Origin: Bolinopsis microptera | Lineage: Eukaryota > Ctenophora > Tentaculata > Lobata > Bolinopsidae | Length of the DNA stretch: 64,000 nucleotides | Direction of reading: 5' to 3' | NCBI RefSeq assembly: GCF_026151205.1 | Contig: NC_087076.1 | Span: forward strand, 8,966,902 to 9,030,901 | In this document: piece after piece, positions 63,263 through 64,000 of the stretch | How positions within the stretch are numbered: the stretch's first letter is position 1 | Layout of the letters: every line of letters begins with the position of its first letter | Position numbers and translations under genes: made by a program | The notes under the pieces: generated by a model | What the model was told of the DNA's origin: nothing | The model's input: only the letters and a program-made list of their open reading frames with translations | Databases searched by the model: none

Positions 63263-63403
63263 AATATTTCAGAGCAAGCAGGATCTCAAGTGCTTACCAC
63301 AGTAATAGTATGTGTGGTTGTGTTGGGTGTGGCTGTTATATTACTATTCCTCTTTATCATCGTTCAATGGAGGAAAAAGAAAAACGCTGCTAGTTACAAG
63401 TAA
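44103..63403 (+). CDS. Giant type I membrane receptor with CCP, Ig-like, ELR-like and X modules (37 exons, 2409 aa)
   Basis: I built this model by joining open segments bounded by AG acceptors and GT donors with matching phase. Exons: 44103-44151, 44391-44567, 44756-44931, 45068-45263, 45443-45607, 45730-45930, 46081-46215, 46369-46481, 46966-47168, 47305-47495, 47660-47780, 47934-48139, 48330-48481, 49723-49900, 50220-50534, 51369-51571, 52049-52178, 52292-52430, 52853-52995, 54116-55120, 55325-55480, 55767-55864, 56045-56192, 56342-56526, 56724-56841, 56938-57123, 57731-57892, 58086-58223, 58576-58673, 58877-58978, 59121-59253, 59410-59530, 59764-59980, 60121-60202, 60417-61172, 61478-61678, 63273-63403. 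They total 7230 bases. Domain borders carry phase 1 introns; introns inside Ig domains are mostly phase 0 or 2. The product should be surface-anchored, with a roughly 2370-residue ectodomain and a tiny tail. Role in adhesion or self/non-self recognition is inference from architecture. Exact ends of exons 6 and 37 are the least certain. Confidence 0.85.
44131..44320 (+). repeat. Minisatellite that copies the exon 1 end and its splice donor
   Basis: A unit of about 35-45 bases, running from CCTGTTTAACTGCTCTAACA through GGTTTCACTTTCACT, recurs three or four times after the true exon end. Each copy keeps a TCTAATAGGTTTC or TTTAACAGGTTTC core, so the intron holds several look-alikes of the authentic donor. 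Confidence 0.7.
44391..44567 (+). CDS. Exon 2: CCP/Sushi domain 1 (residues 17-75)
   Basis: One complete CCP-like module in a single exon flanked by phase 1 introns. It opens with VPCSAIPEHGDVTKG, has a central FRCLD, a third cysteine in ALCDSDGFFE and closes with LPKCVG. Four cysteines and the conserved glycine and aromatic positions match the complement control protein fold. CCP domains bind proteins or glycans outside the cell; no partner can be inferred here. Confidence 0.85.
44756..45263 (+). CDS. Exons 3-4: cysteine-bearing module X with an RQRR site (residues 76-199)
   Basis: Exons 44756-44931 and 45068-45263, joined by a phase 0 intron (donor TTCAAG|GTTGGT). The first part has LECTKEKVAE, a helix-like LLLRYLSQALC, then TCVLKGMSFTC and a beta-like VTIESVFTVSD. 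The second part is acidic and contains HSRQRRDINF around residue 169, which matches a furin-type R-X-R-R site, and ends with cysteines in TSACEDG and GDNC. A related module with the same cysteine spacing occurs in exon 35. I do not recognise a named family. Cleavage at residue 169 would split the ectodomain or release the N-terminal CCP unless a disulfide or noncovalent contact holds it. Confidence 0.75.
45443..45607 (+). CDS. Exon 5: ELR-like cysteine-rich motif 1 (GCC2/GCC3 type, residues 200-254)
   Basis: The exon starts with VECPEGMYGDGATTPKCVEC and continues with ALGTYNAASKQTECTAC and a closing TGSTAADDC. The pattern C-x(2)-G-x-Y/T ... C-x(2)-C-x(3)-G-x-Y ... C-x(2)-C is that of the ephrin-receptor-like / GCC2-GCC3 motif, also found beside CCP domains in large extracellular proteins. 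Phase 1 introns lie on both sides. Confidence 0.8.
45730..45930 (+). CDS. Exon 6: CCP/Sushi domain 2 (residues 255-321)
   Basis: The exon encodes a CCP-like module with LCTLPAASENSQY, VFTLLCDQGHTF, FTQTCTDGL and a final NECF. Two acceptors fit the same phase 1: CCCCAAAG at 45711 and CTCCCCAG at 45729. I use the second because it has the better pyrimidine-AG consensus; the first would add six residues. Confidence 0.8.
46081..46481 (+). CDS. Exons 7-8: atypical Ig-like domain 1 (residues 322-404 and onward)
   Basis: Exons 46081-46215 and 46369-46481. The segment has a B-strand-like GETASITCVGES, then a second cysteine in NTGTCDATN and a third in RFELSCDMQ. The domain finishes in the start of exon 9. 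The cysteine layout is unlike a standard Ig V or I set, so this could instead be two half-domains fused by exon shuffling. The donor after exon 8 (ATGCAG|GTTTGC) is phase 0 and the next intron carries a SINE. Confidence 0.65.
46541..46852 (+). mobile_element. tRNA-derived SINE, copy 2, in the intron after exon 8
   Basis: Complete tRNA-like head with A box (TAGCACAGTTGG) and B box (GGTTCGAATCC), then the family body and the 3' segment ending AACAATGTGGCT. It sits in the sense orientation of the host gene. Confidence 0.9.
46966..47495 (+). CDS. Exons 9-10: end of Ig 1 and cysteine-less Ig-like domain 2 (residues 405-535)
   Basis: Exons 46966-47168 and 47305-47495 joined by a phase 2 intron. 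Ig-like features are GAALTLAALVSL where a B-strand cysteine would normally sit, YSFAWTKDG for the C-strand tryptophan, and LEDKGTYVATVTV in place of D-x-G-x-Y-x-C. Both canonical cysteines are replaced by alanine. Confidence 0.75.
47660..48139 (+). CDS. Exons 11-12: Ig-like domain 3 (residues 536-644)
   Basis: Exons 47660-47780 and 47934-48139. The intron interrupts the C-strand tryptophan codon (phase 2: TG|G). The B-strand cysteine is in QAVLTCAFSG, the tryptophan in ETFTWTKDA and the F-strand cysteine in TKFVCKVFK. The phase 2 split at the tryptophan recurs in Ig domain 2 nearby and at the sushi split at 59530. Confidence 0.85.
48140..48275. repeat. 27-bp tandem repeat starting at the exon 12 donor
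   Basis: Four to five copies of TTACTTCTGAGTTAATCAAT-type units followed by GTTTACC. The first copy overlaps the splice donor GTATGTTACTTCTGA. Confidence 0.85.
48330..49900 (+). CDS. Exons 13-14: Ig-like domain 4 (residues 645-754)
   Basis: Exons 48330-48481 and 49723-49900, phase 0 intron between. B-strand IEFECTASF, C-strand TVTWHKVSE, F-strand AGSFYCVATY. The 1241-base intron is the longest inside an Ig domain here and contains a 16-bp tandem array near 48945-49025. Confidence 0.85.
48945..49025. repeat. 16-bp tandem repeat ATAAGGTTCCCCTAAT
   Basis: Five units in the intron between exons 13 and 14. Confidence 0.9.
50220..50534 (+). CDS. Exon 15: Ig-like domain 5, single exon, lacking the usual cysteine pair (residues 755-859)
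   Basis: The exon begins DLAPIPKKYVLIGDTD, has TDIILTTTFTG where a B-strand cysteine is expected, AKWSNEAGDE as C-strand and NGPYTLSLLI. The only cysteine is in APECDGL. Unlike its neighbours, the domain has no internal intron. Phase 1 on both sides. Confidence 0.8.
50690..50825. repeat. 46-bp tandem repeat in the intron after exon 15
   Basis: Nearly three copies of a unit with TAATCTGTAAACTTCGTGAC and AAAGTTACTTGAAACTC. Confidence 0.85.
51369..52178 (+). CDS. Exons 16-17: Ig-like domain 6 (residues 860-970)
   Basis: Exons 51369-51571 and 52049-52178, phase 0 intron. B-strand DVKFTCLYSN, C-strand AVTWTATATN, F-strand SGTYKCDAAY. The intron is mostly a 20-bp minisatellite made of X-box-like palindromes. 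Confidence 0.85.
51585..51990. repeat. 20-bp minisatellite with X-box-like palindromes (intron after exon 16)
   Basis: About 19 copies of GGTAACAGTAGTGTTGTCAT. The unit junction creates GTTGTCATGGTAAC, close to the RFX X-box pattern GTNRCC-N-RGYAAC. The array begins a few bases after the GTAAGT donor. Confidence 0.95.
52292..52995 (+). CDS. Exons 18-19: Ig-like domain 7 (residues 971-1064)
   Basis: Exons 52292-52430 and 52853-52995, phase 2 intron (GG|T glycine codon). B-strand DTKVTCTFTG, C-strand GVVTWSQTG, F-strand EGQYSCTMKY. I placed the acceptor at CTATCCCAAG (52852) because the nearer TTACTTAG sites in the minisatellite give an immediate stop. Every copy of the 18-bp repeat offers a decoy TTACTTAG acceptor. 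Confidence 0.8.
52459..52838. repeat. 18-bp minisatellite CTGTTACTTAGCAACTAA (intron after exon 18)
   Basis: About 21 copies; the first few read GTAACAA or TTAACAA in place of TTAGCAA. GTTACTTAGCAAC is an X-box-like half-site pair. The 18-base period keeps an open Asn-Cys-Tyr-Leu-Ala-Thr frame that is not the exon 18 frame. Confidence 0.95.
53133..53321. mobile_element. Small MITE with long inverted ends in the intron before exon 20
   Basis: The 189-base element has ends starting CCAAAATCCATAATCATGGG that match over about 50 bases with small gaps, including AGTGG(A)CCGCTGCCAG and a CTCTCTTTCCCA core. Flanking TA at 53131-53132 and 53322-53323 suggests Tc1/mariner-type insertion. Confidence 0.8.
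53718..53870. repeat. 18-19-bp tandem repeat TTACAAGCATTACCACAG
   Basis: About eight units in the intron before exon 20, with C-insertion variants (TTACCCACAG). Confidence 0.9.
54116..55120 (+). CDS. Exon 20: 1005-base exon with three whole Ig-like domains and part of a fourth (residues 1065-1399)
   Basis: Open throughout, acceptor ATAATTTCAG, donor GCAG|GTAATA, phase 1 at both ends. Three full Ig units follow each other: FDLSCKISW..VTWQLTD..GSYQCKVDF, then VTLSCTFSG..VLWYEG..GTYKCKSTY, then ITFTCNYLE..ATWSVQG..KATCTVTY. A fourth begins with AVLTCVIHG and EDIEWTPAG and finishes in exon 21. Neighbouring Ig domains have internal introns; here at least three have none. Confidence 0.9.
55325..55480 (+). 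CDS. Exon 21: second half of Ig-like domain 11 (residues 1400-1451)
   Basis: Acceptor ACCCCAACAG, phase 1; carries the F-strand VEYTCSGRY that pairs with the cysteine at the end of exon 20. The donor CCTAA|GTTAGT is copied several times downstream (55471-55630). Confidence 0.8.
55471..55630 (+). repeat. Minisatellite that copies the exon 21 end and its splice donor
   Basis: The segment ACTGTCCTAAGTTAGTTTTA recurs about four times with small changes (TACTGTCCTCAGTTAGTTTT, GCTTTCCTAAGTTAGTTTTA). Each copy keeps the GTTAGT donor-like hexamer, so the intron offers a ladder of equivalent 5' splice sites. Confidence 0.75.
55767..56192 (+). CDS. Exons 22-23: Ig-like domain 12 (residues 1452-1533)
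   Basis: Exons 55767-55864 and 56045-56192, phase 0 intron after SWTK. B-strand TTLTCDPVD, C-strand TYSWTK, F-strand AADYKCTVVY. Compact domain of about 80 residues. Confidence 0.85.
56342..56841 (+). CDS. Exons 24-25: cysteine-less Ig-like domain 13 (residues 1534-1634)
   Basis: Exons 56342-56526 and 56724-56841, phase 0 intron. Ig-like spacing is kept (GETITLKATIT, DTFKLYKGDD, KTVAYKLVVENTG) but neither core cysteine is present. No stop or frameshift suggests decay. Confidence 0.75.
56938..57123 (+). CDS. Exon 26: CCP/Sushi domain 3 (residues 1635-1696)
   Basis: Starts EKCPVEAVADITALDG, with ISNLECTGGKS, AAACNDGVLTW and a closing QPECI. Four cysteines in CCP spacing; phase 1 introns both sides. 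It interrupts the Ig series. Confidence 0.85.
57272..57277 (+). other. Possible 6-base microexon (AACTCG)
   Basis: TTGTATTTTCAG | AACTCG | GTAAGT gives a strong acceptor and donor only six bases apart. Inserted between exons 26 and 27 it keeps phase 1 and would add Glu-Leu. Not needed for the model, so it would be optional if real. Confidence 0.35.
57395..57720. repeat. 22-bp minisatellite of CRE and E-box motifs, ending at a 3' splice site
   Basis: About fourteen copies of a unit like CATGACGTCACACACCACGT. Most carry a perfect CRE palindrome (TGACGTCA) and many a CACGTG E-box. The array ends directly before the pyrimidine tract and acceptor of exon 27 (CTGTTTCTCTCAG). Confidence 0.85.
57731..58223 (+). 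CDS. Exons 27-28: Ig-like domain 14 (residues 1697-1796)
   Basis: Exons 57731-57892 and 58086-58223. B-strand TTMSCSSITT, C-strand SVEWFNGDG, F-strand VSYGCRMITD. The internal intron is phase 1, unlike the phase 0 or 2 introns inside most other Ig domains of this gene. Confidence 0.8.
58576..59253 (+). CDS. Exons 29-31: cysteine-less Ig-like domain 15 split over three exons (residues 1797-1907)
   Basis: Exons 58576-58673, 58877-58978 and 59121-59253, phase 0 introns between. No cysteine is present. The end KTGTYTVTVTY is an Ig-like F strand with valine in place of cysteine. Assignment to the Ig fold rests on position and this strand. Confidence 0.65.
58690..58800. repeat. Degenerate repeat TTAGTTTCTAG
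   Basis: Around nine 11-14-base units beginning right after the exon 29 donor GTAAGTTTTTAG. Confidence 0.75.
59410..60202 (+). CDS. Exons 32-34: CCP/Sushi domains 4 and 5 (residues 1908-2047)
   Basis: Exons 59410-59530, 59764-59980 and 60121-60202. CCP 4 runs from FCKVTELPDVERG through ATLSCADD and VAQCLMG to APTCNPQ, split at a tryptophan codon (phase 2). CCP 5 runs from EKCGLLEEPEFGD through AYFTCGAGYTL and EYTCDSDTG to PPKCQ, split by a phase 0 intron. These introns inside CCPs differ from CCPs 1-3, which are single exons. Confidence 0.85.
60417..61172 (+). CDS. Exon 35: module X copy 2, ELR-like motif 2 and CCP 6 in one exon (residues 2048-2299)
   Basis: A 756-base exon, phase 1 at both ends. 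It opens with a module matching exons 3-4: NVCSDEAGKD, NALKAYLEDEDIVRC, ESYCTWEDFTC and LLTVGFKLSQ. It then reaches an acidic/basic stretch with SNKRAIV where copy 1 has RQRR. Next come CSSCPSGWGYAG, CVPCSIGSYSTG and CTQCTDAKTTY of an ELR-like motif, then a CCP with AVCTIGV, LISVTCGVG, TFKCG and PACYG. In the N-terminal copy the same series is spread over exons 3-6, so introns were lost here or gained there. Confidence 0.85.
61478..61678 (+). CDS. Exon 36: CCP/Sushi domain 7 (residues 2300-2366)
   Basis: Single-exon CCP with EVCLLADRST, IQVTCMAGYEL, SYTCNDGTLP and FQACI, flanked by phase 1 introns. It is the membrane-proximal ectodomain module. Confidence 0.85.
61679..61770. repeat. 18-bp tandem repeat TGTACATTTAGTACATTA
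   Basis: Five units starting at the exon 36 donor (GTTAGTACAATG); the unit is rich in TGTACA palindromes. Confidence 0.9.
61771..62617. other. Intron before exon 37, with two hairpins
   Basis: 62077-62098 pairs perfectly with 62117-62138 (22-bp stem, 18-base loop). A second stem CACCAGAAAG / CTTTCTGGTG (62138-62147, 62162-62171) abuts it. An imperfect AATGTCC...GGACAT fold lies near 62350-62395. They could be MITE remains or an intronic small-RNA source; nothing shows which. Confidence 0.6.
62618..62699 (+). CDS. Possible alternative first exon with hydrophobic leader
   Basis: ATG at 62618 (A at -3) opens 27 codons beginning MNFIIEVYRFFEFFAALFFN and ending HTYW, then a strong phase 1 donor G|GTAAGT. 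An in-frame TGA lies just upstream and no acceptor of the right phase is present, so it is not an internal exon of the long gene. Spliced to exon 37 it would give a small membrane protein of about 70 residues. It may also be chance. Confidence 0.3.
62728..62960. repeat. 12-bp tandem repeat GTGTGTTTTTAG
   Basis: About 19 units, directly following the donor of the possible alternative first exon at 62618-62699. Confidence 0.95.
63127..63261. repeat. (AACT)n microsatellite
   Basis: About 33 tetranucleotides with one CTAC change, ending ten bases before the acceptor of the transmembrane exon. Confidence 0.97.
63273..63403 (+). CDS. Exon 37: transmembrane helix and short cytoplasmic tail (residues 2367-2409)
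   Basis: Acceptor AAAATATTTCAG, phase 1, follows an (AACT)n tract. The exon encodes EQAGSQ, then a 25-residue hydrophobic helix from VLTTVIVCVVVLG to LFIIV, then QWRKKKNAASYK and TAA. The RKKK run is a normal stop-transfer signal on the inner side. No ITAM, ITIM or kinase domain is present. The stop lies inside a donor-like CAAGTAAGA, so splicing at 63399|63400 to a downstream exon would replace the last residue and extend the tail. Confidence 0.8.
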
Positions 63404-63564
63404 GAAACTTTTATTATTCCCTTCTAAAGACTAACTTTTAAACCAGGATTATAAGTAAAGAGTGTTATTAAGTTTCCTTCCTAGATTTCAAAAACAAAAG
63501 TAATTCAAGATAGTTATTGATAGTAGTAGGAAGTATACAACATTTTACCTGTGAATTACACGAT

Positions 63565-63570
63565 AATAAA
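63565..63570 (+). promoter_or_regulatory. Candidate poly(A) signal AATAAA
   Basis: AATAAA about 160 bases after the TAA of exon 37. It fits a transcript ending near 63590, but the window closes too soon to rule out further exons. Confidence 0.4.
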
Positions 63571-63611
63571 ACCCAAGCCAGGTTATCGTGAAGCAAGACC
63601 TCTTAATAGCG

Positions 63612-63780
63612 TGAATCACAAAAATTACCATAGCAACAGTTACTATAACAAAAGTTACCATAGCAACAGTTACTATAACAAAAGTTACCATAGCAACAGT
63701 TACTATAACAACAGTTACTATGGTAACAGTTACTATGGTAACAGTTACTATGATAACAGTTACTATGGTAACAGTCAGTA
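63612..63780. repeat. 15/30-bp repeat with X-box-like motifs downstream of the stop
   Basis: Alternating AGTTACCATAGCAAC and AGTTACTATAACAAA-type units, then AGTTACTATGGTAAC units. GTTACCATAGCAAC and GTTACTATGGTAAC fit the RFX X-box pattern. The multiple-of-three period keeps a Tyr/Asn/Ser-rich frame open (63551-63781). Confidence 0.9.
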
Positions 63781-64000
63781 AAGCAACTATAAGCTGAACA
63801 TGTTAATACTAGTGCTGCAATTTCAATTTCGCTGAAATTATCAGGAACTGATCAAGTTTATATAAATTTGCATCAACCATTAGATAATTAGTTAATGGAT
63901 TAAAAATAGTATAAATACAGTTATATGAATTAGTTCATTTTTCATTCTCATACCAATAATCTAACAAACTCTTGTTTCTCAGCTAACTCTACCATGCTGG

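Overview
This window is nuclear DNA of an animal. The evidence is a large multi-exon gene with GT-AG introns, tRNA-derived SINEs, a non-LTR retrotransposon tail, TA-flanked DNA transposons and very many micro- and minisatellites. I infer a soft-bodied marine invertebrate (a cnidarian, ctenophore, placozoan or tunicate would fit), because very long chimeric CCP/Ig receptors are known in such animals. The species cannot be named from sequence alone.

Positions 1-44102 are a gene desert. One possible terminal exon (3042-3266) is the only non-transposon coding candidate. The rest is AT-rich unique sequence cut by more than twenty tandem arrays (for example a (GT)n run at 3794-4140, a 19/20-bp minisatellite at 20986-22604, a 26-bp array at 30545-31158, a 40-bp array at 34164-35060 and a 57-60-bp polypyrimidine array at 36487-37565) and by mobile elements: a long foldback element (8676-11892), a TA-flanked MITE (13225-13600), a decayed pogo/Tigger-like transposon (14041-15206), a tRNA-SINE (24156-24456), a broken LINE tail on the minus strand (27940-28838) and a short A-tailed retroposed insert inside a satellite (34222-34377).

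Positions 44103-63403 hold one plus-strand gene that I could assemble by hand into 37 exons. The exon lengths sum to 7230 bases, exactly 2410 codons. Every junction keeps a compatible intron phase, and no in-frame stop interrupts it. The predicted product is a 2409-residue type I membrane protein: signal peptide, CCP, a cysteine-bearing module (called X here), an ELR-like (GCC2/GCC3) cysteine-rich motif, CCP, thirteen Ig-like domains, CCP, two Ig-like domains, two CCPs, module X again, ELR again, two CCPs, one transmembrane helix, and a tail of only about ten residues. The same X-ELR-CCP cassette therefore brackets the Ig array at both ends. This looks like a cell-surface recognition or adhesion receptor; the function is inferred from architecture only.

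The introns are unusual. Several minisatellites start at the 5' splice site or end at the 3' splice site. Two of them multiply the exon end together with its splice donor. Three are made of X-box-like (RFX-type) imperfect palindromes, and one is made of alternating CRE and E-box motifs. A start-codon exon with a hydrophobic leader lies just upstream of the transmembrane exon and could give a second short transcript.
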